Shown: one piece after another, positions 35,960 to 44,971 of the stretch
Layout of the letters: every line of letters begins with the position of its first letter
Position numbering within the stretch: the first letter of the stretch is position 1
Assembly (NCBI RefSeq): GCF_001877785.1
Contig: NZ_MINN01000022.1
Coordinates: 22,490-86,489, forward strand
Direction: 5' to 3'
Length of the DNA: 64,000 bases
DNA from: Rossellomorea aquimaris
GTDB taxonomy: Bacteria > Bacillota > Bacilli > Bacillales > Bacillaceae_B
Translations under genes and position numbers: made by a program
The notes under the pieces: model-generated
What the model was told of the DNA's origin: nothing
The model's database searches: none
Seen by the model: the letters and a program-made list of their open reading frames with translations, nothing else

Positions 35960-38524
35960 ATGATCATAGAAATCTTAAAAGCATTAGCTGAAAGAATTGA
36001 AGTGGTACAAACCTTATCACTGAACAAAAATAATTACATTAAAAGAACAGATGAAAAAGGTATTTATGTAGAGACGGAGTCATCAATGGAGAAGTTCCGG
36101 CGTGGAGAAAAGACGAGTTCACTTGAGTTAATTTCCTATGAGTTTATACAACAAGCTTGGCAAGAATTTTCTTCTAAGCGGGTGGCTTCTAAAGAGGACT
36201 TTGTAAGAACACGGGGGAGAACTTCATTTATTATGTCTTTTTTCGCGAAGCTTCCTTTTGTAAAGGTAGTAGAAAATGGACAAAAGACAGCGATTTCGTT
36301 AATAGAGTTCAAAACAGATGATTTGCCAAATGAGCAGATCCACAAGGTAAAGACCTTTTTAGAGGAAATCATTGAGGGTACTTACCATCCCGAAAGATTA
36401 AGTGAACAACTAGAAGGTAATGAGTATCGAATCAAATCAAGAGCGCGTCAGGACTTGAGGCTGCTAGGTTTCCTAGATAAGAATCAACATCAAAACGAGG
36501 AACTCATTAACAAATACATAAAATCTTCTAATAAGATTGAACTATTAAGGGAACAAATTTTACATAAACAGTATTTTAGAATCGCACTTGAAACATTGGA
36601 TTTATTAGAAGATCATACACCAAATGAGAAAAAGAGAGCCTTGATTGAGCTAGGGAAACTAATCGTAAGGAATTCACTTGGGGATAATCTAATGGTGGAT
36701 AGTGTTGCGAAAGAAAGATCTACCAATCTTCTCAAATGGCTTCAATATGTAAATTTAATCAATGAAGAGTACACTCCGAATATTCAAGTCAATACACTAA
36801 AGGAGCACCATATGGTGAATACATCAATCCGTGAAAAACTCTTATATATCATGAATAACTATGTTTCAGCGAAGGCACAACCTTTCGGAGGGAACGCGCT
36901 TGGATCTTATGTAAGGAATGCTGTGCCTAAAGAATTTCAAAAGCTTCCTTTTTTGAATGATAAATATGTTGTTACTGGCTCTGTAGGTCAAGGGAACTGG
37001 GCATCTGTTCCTTGGATTGCGATTATGAATAAAGAAATTACAACTTCCACTCAAAGAGGCTATTATATCGTTTATTTATTCAGTGAAGATATGAGTAGAC
37101 TTTATTTAACGTTAGCCCAGGGAGTAACAGAAACCACAAAAGAAGAGATGTTGAAGCGTAAGCAAGAGATACGTGATCACGTTGAAATGAGGGCTTCGGT
37201 TAAGAAGGATAATGATTTATATCTAGGAGAGTCAAGTAAAGCAAAGGGATATGCTCTATCCACTGCTGCTTACATTGAATATCAGAAAGACGAGATGCCT
37301 TCTGAAAGAGAACTTGTTGAAGATTTAGAGAGCATGATTTCCTATTATGAGAGATACATAGATCATTCTGAATCACAAGATAATGCAGAGGATGTTTTGC
37401 CGGAAGTTGAGGTAGCCGCGGTCGAGTTTAGGAATGACAGCGAAATGGTTGATCATATCCATACTTTTATTTCTACTAAAGGATTTTATTATGAACGGAG
37501 AGATATTAATAACTTATATCTTTCTCTAAAGACTAAGCCTTTTGTTATTCTCTCCGGCATCTCAGGAACCGGAAAAACTAAAATCGTCCAACTCTTTGCT
37601 GAAAGTCTTGGAGCAACCGCAGATAACGGACAATTCGCGTTAATCCCTGTCCGTCCAGATTGGAGCGATGGATCAGATCTTATTGGCTACCGGGACATCA
37701 AAGGCGAATTTCAAGCAGGTCCCTTTACAAAGGTATTAATAGAGGCGAATAAACTGGAGAATCGGGATAAGCCGTATTTTGTTCTGTTAGATGAGATGAA
37801 TCTAGCCAGAGTGGAATACTACTTTAGTGACTTGCTGAGTGTGATGGAAAGCCGTGATCATAAGGATGGAGAGTTGGTTTCTGCTCCTGTGGTTGAGGAG
37901 ACGGAAGTTGGCCGATTGCTAATGAGAGACAATCTATTTATCATTGGGACGGTTAATATGGATGAAACGACTCATCCATTCAGTCCGAAGGTTTTAGACC
38001 GCGCCAATACGATTGAATACAATGAGGTGGTTCTGGATCACTTTGGTTTCTTGAGTAAAGATTCTGCTGCTGAACCGTTGTCGGTTTCAAATAAGCAGGT
38101 TGCTGGCCGGTTTCTGAATTTGAAGGATGCATATTTTGAACATGAAGATTTGGTTAAAAAGGTTACTAGATTGCTAGTTGAAGTGAATTCAATTTTGGAA
38201 CCGATTAAGGCTCATTTTGGTTACCGGGTTCGGGATGAGGTTTGTTTTTATATGATTTATAACGATGAGGATCAACTGATGTCGTTTGATGAGGCGTTTG
38301 ACTATCAGCTGCTTCAGAAGGTGCTTCCGCGGTTAACTGGGAATGATCTTAAAACGGAAGATGCACTGAAGAAGTTGTTCCGATTCTGTACGAGTCATGA
38401 GTGGGTGGATGAAGATGTCGAGACGATTTTGAAAGAGGCTCGTTTCTCGAAATCAGCTAGGAAGCTGTCGAATATGATACCGAAGATTATGCATGACGGC
38501 TTCACTTCTTTCTGGGGTAGTTAA
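35960..38524 (+). CDS. mcrB: McrB-like AAA+ restriction GTPase subunit
   Basis: The 854-residue protein has a long N-terminal region that includes an MrcB_N/DUF3578-type module (residues about 300-430: AKAQPFGGNALGSYV, GQGNWASVPWIAI). The AAA+ domain follows with Walker A GISGTGKT (533-540), Walker B VLLDEMNLARVEYYFSDLL and a sensor loop GTVNMDETTHPFSPKVLDRA. The last matches the McrB signature region but reads NMDE instead of NTAD. McrB oligomerises with GTP and translocates on modified DNA, activating the McrC nuclease. The McrC gene follows after two bases. The fused N-terminal modules probably read the modified base. Their target is unknown. Confidence 0.88.
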   Translation: MIIEILKALAERIEVVQTLSLNKNNYIKRTDEKGIYVETESSMEKFRRGEKTSSLELISYEFIQQAWQEFSSKRVASKEDFVRTRGRTSFIMSFFAKLPFVKVVENGQKTAISLIEFKTDDLPNEQIHKVKTFLEEIIEGTYHPERLSEQLEGNEYRIKSRARQDLRLLGFLDKNQHQNEELINKYIKSSNKIELLREQILHKQYFRIALETLDLLEDHTPNEKKRALIELGKLIVRNSLGDNLMVDSVAKERSTNLLKWLQYVNLINEEYTPNIQVNTLKEHHMVNTSIREKLLYIMNNYVSAKAQPFGGNALGSYVRNAVPKEFQKLPFLNDKYVVTGSVGQGNWASVPWIAIMNKEITTSTQRGYYIVYLFSEDMSRLYLTLAQGVTETTKEEMLKRKQEIRDHVEMRASVKKDNDLYLGESSKAKGYALSTAAYIEYQKDEMPSERELVEDLESMISYYERYIDHSESQDNAEDVLPEVEVAAVEFRNDSEMVDHIHTFISTKGFYYERRDINNLYLSLKTKPFVILSGISGTGKTKIVQLFAESLGATADNGQFALIPVRPDWSDGSDLIGYRDIKGEFQAGPFTKVLIEANKLENRDKPYFVLLDEMNLARVEYYFSDLLSVMESRDHKDGELVSAPVVEETEVGRLLMRDNLFIIGTVNMDETTHPFSPKVLDRANTIEYNEVVLDHFGFLSKDSAAEPLSVSNKQVAGRFLNLKDAYFEHEDLVKKVTRLLVEVNSILEPIKAHFGYRVRDEVCFYMIYNDEDQLMSFDEAFDYQLLQKVLPRLTGNDLKTEDALKKLFRFCTSHEWVDEDVETILKEARFSKSARKLSNMIPKIMHDGFTSFWGS

Positions 38525-38526
38525 GG

Positions 38527-41004
38527 ATGAGTGGATCGGAGACGAAAGAGCTTCTGTATATTGAAACGGAGGATTTGTCGCTTTATATTAAGGGGATGCC
38601 ATATAATTCACGCTTTGAAAATCTATCACAGTATCGAAAGCACTCTGTGATTGAGAAAGAGGCTATGAGGTTTAAGGTGAACGGGGAGAACATAGATTCA
38701 GTTGAACTTTATGATGTGGAGACTGATTCGCTTGAAGTCGAAGAGGGACATTCTTATTCTCCTGTTTTCTTTGAGAATGGCACTTATCAGATTGTCATTT
38801 CCCCTAAGAATGATAAGGAATTGTCTTTTTATCATGAGCACCCAGGGTTGCGGGGTGCTGTTGAGCCTGTGGGGAGAGGGAAGAATCCGATTCTGATGGG
38901 GAACTTGCAGTTCATGAATGAAGTCGGATTCACGAGCTTTCAGGTGAAGCATAAGGGGAAGACGTTAGTTGATGTTACGCTTGAGATCTTTCCAACGAAG
39001 TTAAGTTATAAGGATGATTACCGCAAGCTGCTTGAAGAGGTGAATGATGATGTCTATAATCTGGCGTTTCACTTTATTAAGAAGACGTTTCTAGGGGCTT
39101 CGAATCATTTGTCAGAGAATCCATCATTAACGGAGTTTTACCGGTTGATTGAGTTTTATTTCGAGAGTTTTATCAAATCGATTCAGCGCATTGAGGAGCA
39201 GCCACATCATCAGCTGCTGACGGAGCATCAGATGGTAAGAGGTGAGCGCATCAAGAAGCTGGATAGCAAGGGGAGAAAGCACTTACGCCGCAACCCTCGT
39301 TTATTTATAGAAACGGACAATGGAATGGTGCTGCATGATAAACCAGTGTTTCCGGTGAAAGGTTTGAATGCTCGGAAAACCATTACCTACGACACGCTAG
39401 AGAATCGGTTTGTAAAATGGATGATGGAGCGGCTAACGCACAAGTTAGCGGATTTGGCTAAGAAGGCTGCTAGCCAGTCAGGTAGGTATGAACGAGCGGT
39501 TGATGAGGAACTCCTGGGTAACATCATGTCTATGCAGAAGAAGTTAATGGCTTTTATGAACAAGCCGTTTTGGAAGAGTATCAACTCAATTGATCGATCA
39601 GTGACGAGCATGGTGATCCAACGGAAGATCGGATACCGGGATGCTTATAAGATCTATTTGGTGGTTACGAGAGGGCTCGCGTTAGAAGGCGAGCTGTTTA
39701 AGATGTCTGTAAAGGATGTGGCCACTCTTTATGAGTATTGGACGTACTTGAAGATGGGACAGATCCTGCGGAAAAACTATGTATCAGAGTACCAGGACGT
39801 TGTGGCAATTCGTCACGGGTCTTTGTTTGTTGACCTAGATCAGACATCAAATGCAAAACAGGTATTTACTCATCCTCAGACGGGCGAGCGGATTGTTCTT
39901 TCTTTTCAGAAGAGAGAAGGGAAGCTGCCTACGGTGACGCAGAAGCCAGATATTATGCTTGAGGTGGAGAAGAAGCATTCGCATAACCGGTATCATTATG
40001 TGTTTGATGCGAAGTATCGGATTGATTTCGGGTTTGGATCAGGTGATGCCGAGAAGGTCGGGCCGCTTGAAGAGGACATCAATACGATGCACCGCTACCG
40101 GGATGCGCTGGTGAAGAAGCATGATCAGCGTGACAGTTATGAGCGGTATTCCTTCGGAGCGTATGTGCTGTTTCCTTGGAATGAAGAGCAGGCTTATTTG
40201 GATCATCCTTTCTATAAGAGTATTGATGAAGTCAATATTGGCGGGCTGCCATTCCTGCCGAATTCAACCGTGCTGGTTGAGCGATTAGTTGATCGCTTTG
40301 TTGAGAGTAATCCTGAGGATCTGCAGGAGGAAGGCGTCTTGCCGACTGGAGCATGGACTCATTGGGAGTTGTCGCTTGATGAGAAGGTGTTGGTGGGTAC
40401 GGTGAATGATGCTCGGAGGTATCGGGATTATAAGAGGGATGGATATTTCGAGTTGTATTCTGCTGGACTGCGAAAAGGGTGGCAGAGTTCTGAGTATGTG
40501 GCGTTGTATGTGACTAGTGAGGTTAGTGCTGAGACTGGAGTTGCTAATGGGATTGAGTTTTATGGTCGGGTTCAGGATGTGAAGGTCCAGGGGCAGCGTG
40601 TAAGGTTTGAAGTTGAGAGTTGGCGTATGCTAAAGCGTGGGATTCGTCCGGTTGGTTATGGGATTCAGTCTCATATGTTGACGACGATGACTTTACTTGA
40701 GCAGGCTGAGGAGCTTCCGGAATTGTTTATGAAGTCTGGTGAAGAGATTAAGTTGTGGCGGATGCTTAGGCGGCTTAATAGTAGAGTAAGAACAAGTTTG
40801 GATGACACTACAATTGATCGTGCTAGGAAAGTCCAAGCTTATCAAATTGGGCATGTTGAGGTAGTGATGAATCCAAGTAATGATAAGCTTGAGGTTTTAC
40901 AGCATGGCGACGTACTCGAATCGATCCCTATAGATGTTTTTACGAAGCAGCCGGTGATGGCTTATCGGGGTATACGGAAGGCGATTTTTGGTCGGGTGCA
41001 ATGA
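38527..41004 (+). CDS. McrC-like nuclease subunit (DUF2357 + PD-(D/E)XK)
   Basis: The 825-residue protein carries a DUF2357-type region in its N-terminal half. A PD-(D/E)XK nuclease core follows, with Asp475 (QKPDIML) and D-A-K at 494-496 in HYVFDAKYRID. The C-terminal 250 residues are an extra beta-rich domain. It is much longer than classical McrC (about 350 residues) and belongs to the larger McrC-like proteins paired with McrB homologues. It would cleave DNA bearing modified bases when activated by the upstream McrB-like protein. Confidence 0.85.
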   Translation: MSGSETKELLYIETEDLSLYIKGMPYNSRFENLSQYRKHSVIEKEAMRFKVNGENIDSVELYDVETDSLEVEEGHSYSPVFFENGTYQIVISPKNDKELSFYHEHPGLRGAVEPVGRGKNPILMGNLQFMNEVGFTSFQVKHKGKTLVDVTLEIFPTKLSYKDDYRKLLEEVNDDVYNLAFHFIKKTFLGASNHLSENPSLTEFYRLIEFYFESFIKSIQRIEEQPHHQLLTEHQMVRGERIKKLDSKGRKHLRRNPRLFIETDNGMVLHDKPVFPVKGLNARKTITYDTLENRFVKWMMERLTHKLADLAKKAASQSGRYERAVDEELLGNIMSMQKKLMAFMNKPFWKSINSIDRSVTSMVIQRKIGYRDAYKIYLVVTRGLALEGELFKMSVKDVATLYEYWTYLKMGQILRKNYVSEYQDVVAIRHGSLFVDLDQTSNAKQVFTHPQTGERIVLSFQKREGKLPTVTQKPDIMLEVEKKHSHNRYHYVFDAKYRIDFGFGSGDAEKVGPLEEDINTMHRYRDALVKKHDQRDSYERYSFGAYVLFPWNEEQAYLDHPFYKSIDEVNIGGLPFLPNSTVLVERLVDRFVESNPEDLQEEGVLPTGAWTHWELSLDEKVLVGTVNDARRYRDYKRDGYFELYSAGLRKGWQSSEYVALYVTSEVSAETGVANGIEFYGRVQDVKVQGQRVRFEVESWRMLKRGIRPVGYGIQSHMLTTMTLLEQAEELPELFMKSGEEIKLWRMLRRLNSRVRTSLDDTTIDRARKVQAYQIGHVEVVMNPSNDKLEVLQHGDVLESIPIDVFTKQPVMAYRGIRKAIFGRVQ

Positions 41005-41151
41005 AAAATTTAATGAGAGTTCCCGTGAAGTAAGGACAGTAACTATAACTATATTCAGAATGACCCTAACAACTGTAAAAATATACAATATTATAGCGGT
41101 TAATATGGTATTATTTACTATATAACTGAATGAATGAAAGGGTAATTGACA

Positions 41152-41934
41152 ATGATTCCAACCGTTGAAGCAAAATTTCATAATAAGGATATTATAGATG
41201 TAGACGGATCTTGTTATCCAAAGTGTTACTTTTGTGATGATAATGAAACCTATGTAGTTAAATTTCAAAATGTTGCTACAAAAATTTTACCAAATGAATA
41301 TATTAGTTATTTGCTTGCTAGACATCTAGAATTACCTGTATATGAATCAAAGCTCATTAATATTGATAGTTATATATTAGATGAAGAGCATCTTTGGTTA
41401 GGGGATGGTATACAATTTGGAGTTAAGTATGATAAAAATGCAATAAGACTCAATTCAAAATTAATATTTAAAATAAATAATGTACACGATATTGCTAGAA
41501 TTATTGTTTTTGATCAATGGATAAATAATTTAGATAGAGGATTAGGCTATGATAATTGGCTAATGACACCAGTCGAGGATCATTATATATTAAATATTAT
41601 AGATCATAGTGATGTTTTTGGAGGGAAAGGTTGGACAGGACAGAATATATATAGAAATAAAGATAACATAGAGAACTTTTCAGGAAGACAAGCAACATAC
41701 AATGACCTATTCGAAAAAATTTCCCAGCCTGTAATTGAAGAAATAAATAGTTTTGCTCAAAAGATAAGTGAATTTGATAATACAATGCTATTAGAAATAA
41801 TTGAATCAGTTCCAACTGAATGGAGATTAGGTGAAAATGATAAGAAATCGATCCTATTATTCTTAAGACATCGTAAAGAATTAATAGTAAGTCACGTTTC
41901 GAATCAAAAAAAACTCATTGAAATTGCGGGGTGA
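41152..41934 (+). CDS. HipA-like kinase (HipA_2 family)
   Basis: The 260-residue protein resembles the short HipA_2 family. It has an N-terminal lobe with YVVKFQN and LPNEYISYLLARHLELPV, then the catalytic segment VFDQWINNLDRG (Asp128 and Asn126 in the D-x-x-x-x-N-x-D-R pattern) and a metal-binding IIDHSDVF (Asp151). HipA kinases phosphorylate tRNA synthetases or other targets and can halt growth. ATG 41152 is chosen over TTG 41146 because of the spacing to AAAGGG. The next gene is DUF3037, its usual neighbour. The region is very AT-rich, suggesting acquisition. Confidence 0.8.
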   Translation: MIPTVEAKFHNKDIIDVDGSCYPKCYFCDDNETYVVKFQNVATKILPNEYISYLLARHLELPVYESKLINIDSYILDEEHLWLGDGIQFGVKYDKNAIRLNSKLIFKINNVHDIARIIVFDQWINNLDRGLGYDNWLMTPVEDHYILNIIDHSDVFGGKGWTGQNIYRNKDNIENFSGRQATYNDLFEKISQPVIEEINSFAQKISEFDNTMLLEIIESVPTEWRLGENDKKSILLFLRHRKELIVSHVSNQKKLIEIAG

Positions 41935-41939
41935 TTTAA

Positions 41940-42674
41940 ATGGAAAAAGGGTTATTCTCAATTATTAAGTTTATACCGAATCCAATACGAGATGAAAGCA
42001 TTAATGTTGGAATAATTTTGCATACACCAGAAGCTGGGAAAATTAAACTCGGATATGAAAAGAATGATACTAAAAGTAAATTAATGCGTGTCGCCCCTAA
42101 ATTTGACAAAACATTAATATTCTATTTAATTAACCAATTACAAGAAATTATTAATACTACTGAAACTAGCGAAAAAGAAGACCCCCTACTCTTAGAGAAT
42201 ATCCAGAAACAATTTAATAAATTTATTGTGGCTTCAAAGCCAAAAAAAATAATGGTAGAGAATTTTGAAGAGGATTTAGATACTTTGTTTAACGAGTTTG
42301 TAATTAGTTCATATAAAATGAAAATTAATGAAGACTTACTTAAGCGATTACTCAATTATGATGAAGAAAAAAATAGGTATATTAGCTATTTAAATAATGA
42401 ATACCTCATACCCTTTAAAATAAATTCAAATAGTAATATTAAACTAAAACACATAGAGGATTTTTATAAAACGGAATTGTTAAAAAATATCTCAGATGTA
42501 GTTTTTACTTCAGAAAAAAATGAAAAAGAAGGAGCACTATCTCAAAGTATTATCTTTAAGGTATGGAATGATTCCATAAAAGATACAAACAATAGAAATA
42601 TTAAAAAGAGCCATGCTCACACGTGGGAATATGATAGTGATAGAGAGGAGAGAGTGAATTGGACAACTTGTTAA
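41940..42674 (+). CDS. DUF3037 domain-containing protein
   Basis: The 244-residue protein opens with the DUF3037 signature (FSIIKFIPNPIRDESINVGI, then ILHTPEAGKIKLGY), followed by helical Lys/Glu/Asn-rich sequence. DUF3037 genes commonly sit beside HipA_2 kinases, and the function of the pair is unknown. It begins six bases after the kinase stop behind GGGGTGA, and its 3' end overlaps the next gene by 16 bp. It is therefore the middle gene of a tightly coupled three-gene unit. Confidence 0.8.
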   Translation: MEKGLFSIIKFIPNPIRDESINVGIILHTPEAGKIKLGYEKNDTKSKLMRVAPKFDKTLIFYLINQLQEIINTTETSEKEDPLLLENIQKQFNKFIVASKPKKIMVENFEEDLDTLFNEFVISSYKMKINEDLLKRLLNYDEEKNRYISYLNNEYLIPFKINSNSNIKLKHIEDFYKTELLKNISDVVFTSEKNEKEGALSQSIIFKVWNDSIKDTNNRNIKKSHAHTWEYDSDREERVNWTTC

Positions 42675-43267
42675 ATGAAGATGAAAAAATAGTAAATGAC
42701 TATTATTTCTTTAAAGAAAAAATATTAAATAATCAACTAAATTTACAAAGGGTTTTTGATATATTGGAGGAATTAAATACTAAGAAAGAAGGTTTACTTC
42801 CTGCAACATTCTACTTTAATGAATACTTTCCTAATAAATTTGGAAAAGAGGCCTCTAGATTTCTAAATAACTTGTTAGATGATTCAGGAGACTTAATTAG
42901 GACATTAACTGAAATACAGCAGATTGAACAAGATGATTTAGCAGAAATGAGTTTAATTGCATTTAAATATAAAAATATCCTTGATAAAGTTTATGGTATT
43001 TACACGGAATCATATAATCTTTTAAATGTATGGAGTGCTTCAAATAAAAAAGGGGAATTATTAACATCATTCACTAGAGTAGATAATGAAACTTTTGTAG
43101 TGAAACTTGAGATTGAAGATAGTTTATCAATTATTAACCACTTAGTAAATTCTCTAATCAAACATTATGAAGTAGAAAGAAGAGAAGATATTAAAGAAGA
43201 AATAATGATTGAGTTAAATAACTTAAGAAAAGATCTGGAAGCTATGAATTCTGAAAATAACTATTAA
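42659..43267 (+). CDS. Unknown third component of the HipA/DUF3037 unit
   Basis: The 202-residue protein starts with TTG 42659 behind GAGGAGAG and overlaps the DUF3037 gene. It is acidic and predicted to be mostly helical (LQRVFDILEELNTKKEGLL, DLIRTLTEIQQIEQDDLAEM), with a short strand pair (KKGELLTSFTRVDNETFVVK). No known motif is recognised. The tight coupling suggests a partner or antidote for the kinase, which is inference from context. Confidence 0.65.
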   Translation: MDNLLNEDEKIVNDYYFFKEKILNNQLNLQRVFDILEELNTKKEGLLPATFYFNEYFPNKFGKEASRFLNNLLDDSGDLIRTLTEIQQIEQDDLAEMSLIAFKYKNILDKVYGIYTESYNLLNVWSASNKKGELLTSFTRVDNETFVVKLEIEDSLSIINHLVNSLIKHYEVERREDIKEEIMIELNNLRKDLEAMNSENNY

Positions 43268-44035
43268 GAATAATTTGAAATGGAACATTAAGGGAAGAAT
43301 TCTTGAAATCCGTTAGCGTTGTTTGTTAGGAATCTTTTTTTATCGCTTCACGCAAGGTTTACTAAGCTGATTTAGCAGAGTAGTGGACTTCTGTTGAGAC
43401 GTAACTTGGTATATGCTAACGAAATGTGAATATCAGGTTTGAAGAAAAAGAGAACGTCAGGTTTAGAAGGAGTTAAACTCAAAGATAAATGAATTGGCGA
43501 GGTCAGTATTTTCACTCATGCGGACTTCGCCTTTTTTAATATTATTTTCAATGGGGACGATTCCTTTTTATCTAAAGAAAACCGGCCTCACTCTACCCTA
43601 ACCACATCTTCAAAATGATGCGAAAGTAAAGTAGATTCATTTCAAAAATATAAATATATACTTATCAATTAATCATTTAAATATTAATTATCTCATTTAT
43701 CCATATCTATTTCTATCTAAGTTAAGGAAAATAATTACTTAAAAATCATTTGTATATAATCTTAAATACTCAATAAGAAATTAAGATATCATTGACACTA
43801 ACTGGGTATAAATGGATATTGATAGATAGTAATTTAGTGATATGTATAATAGAAGAAACTAGTTTCATTTGATAATCCAGATAATGAATTTTTGATAATT
43901 ATTATAAAGATTCAAACAAACTAATTTGATTGATAAAGTCTTAAACACCAGGGATTTTATTAAAGATCTAAGTTATCAATAGTTAGAATATATTATTAAA
44001 CTTTATGTTAAAATTAATTACAAAATTAGAAAGAG
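43268..44035. other. Non-coding AT-rich region, 768 bp
   Basis: A terminator-like hairpin (GGCGAGGTC and GACTTCGCC, then T6) lies at 43496-43538. A GGGACGATTCCT sequence at 43556 matches another near 54168. No reading frame or RNA gene was recognised in the remaining very AT-rich stretch. Confidence 0.55.
43496..43538 (+). terminator. Rho-independent terminator
   Basis: A nine-base stem with one mismatch (GGCGAGGTC / GACTTCGCC) is followed by TTTTTT. It probably ends the HipA/DUF3037 unit, with about 230 bp of 3' untranslated sequence. Confidence 0.7.
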
Positions 44036-44249
44036 GTGAATATTTATATTATCGTTTTCAAATTTTCTATTTGAGCAAATTAATTTTTTGAAAACTAAAG
44101 AAGTAAAAGAGAGATTATATTCGCTATTAATATGAGCCAACCATTTTGGAGTCATTAATCATGAACTATCTATAGGGCTGAAATTAGAAACAAGTTCTTT
44201 GGGTAATACCATACATTTTTTAAAGATTATACATAAGTCTGAGAGTTAA
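44036..44249 (+). pseudogene. Decayed RelE/HigB-like toxin gene (tentative)
   Basis: One frame reads FEQINFLKTKEVKERLYSLL, an in-frame TGA, then ANHFGVINHELSIGLKLETS and SLGNTIHFLKIIHKS to a stop at 44249. An upstream frame from GTG 44036 begins NIYIIVFKF. The pattern of a short strand, a helix with KVK-R, and a G-IxHELS-like turn is reminiscent of RelE/HigB toxins. These are typically encoded just upstream of an HTH antitoxin like the one at 44434. At least one stop and one frameshift make it non-functional. The similarity is by eye and weak. Confidence 0.35.
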
Positions 44250-44433
44250 AAATAAGAGGGTCAATAATTTTAATTAGTAAGAGTCATTATGTAACGGAAA
44301 AATTTTGAAAGAAACAATTTGAATATCAAGTAAGAAGTTGTTAATAAACACATCTTTATTATCTGGACAACCTTAGAATAGAAACAGATTTAAGTACTAA
44401 ACATATGTACAAAAATAGAAAGGAGTAAAGACT

Positions 44434-44691
44434 TTGAGTGAAAGTTTAAGAGAGACATTAAAGGTTTCGGAAGAATTTGATCGATTAGATGAACAGAAAT
44501 TAATTATATCTTCTGCAATTTATGAAAAGATGAAGGAAAAGGAAATATCAATTAGAAAACTTGCAAAGAATATTGATGGTATAGGACCTGCCCAGATTTC
44601 AAGAATCTTAAATGGAAAGAATTATAACATAACAACAATTTTAAAGATTTTAGACTACCTTGAATTAGAATTGTATGTCAAGAAAAAATAA
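44434..44691 (+). CDS. HTH antitoxin-like protein (HigA/XRE type)
   Basis: The 85-residue protein starts at TTG 44434 behind AAAGGAG. Its C-terminal half is an XRE-type HTH (KEISIRKLAKNIDGIGPAQI, then SRILNGKNYNITTILKILDY). The N-terminal half has a short helical extension typical of antitoxins that pair with RelE/HigB toxins. The only candidate toxin gene is the broken frame at 44036-44249. If so, it is an orphan antitoxin. It may still repress its own promoter. Confidence 0.75.
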   Translation: MSESLRETLKVSEEFDRLDEQKLIISSAIYEKMKEKEISIRKLAKNIDGIGPAQISRILNGKNYNITTILKILDYLELELYVKKK

Positions 44692-44873
44692 TTTTGTTAT
44701 TTTCTTAGACTGATTTCTTAATCAGATTGTTAATAAATTTCTTGTAATTAGTTAAAATACATATTTTTACAATTCTGCTTTGGAATAAACCAACCTTTCA
44801 TCTTGTAACAATTATCCTTAAATAATTGCTGCTTGATTTAAGAGTTGGCTTTTTTATTTTTTTGAAAAAACAG

Positions 44874-44902
44874 TTGACATTCATAAAATTGGCATATAAC
44901 AT
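44874..44902 (+). promoter_or_regulatory. Sigma-A promoter of the pPIWI-RE operon
   Basis: A consensus TTGACA (44874-44879) and TAACAT (44897-44902) are separated by 17 bp. They lie about 70 bp before the ATG of the nuclease gene. This suggests constitutive expression of the three-gene operon. Confidence 0.7.
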
Positions 44903-44971
44903 AAAATCCATCAAGATTACCCGATCCAATTGTGGAACGGAGATCATGAAAAATGGTAAGGAGGGACGACG

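Noticed and set aside
43268..44433. Search for a CRISPR array, tRNA or structured RNA in the largest gap
   Set aside because: No regularly spaced repeats or cloverleaf were seen. Only a terminator and the decayed toxin-like frame could be supported.
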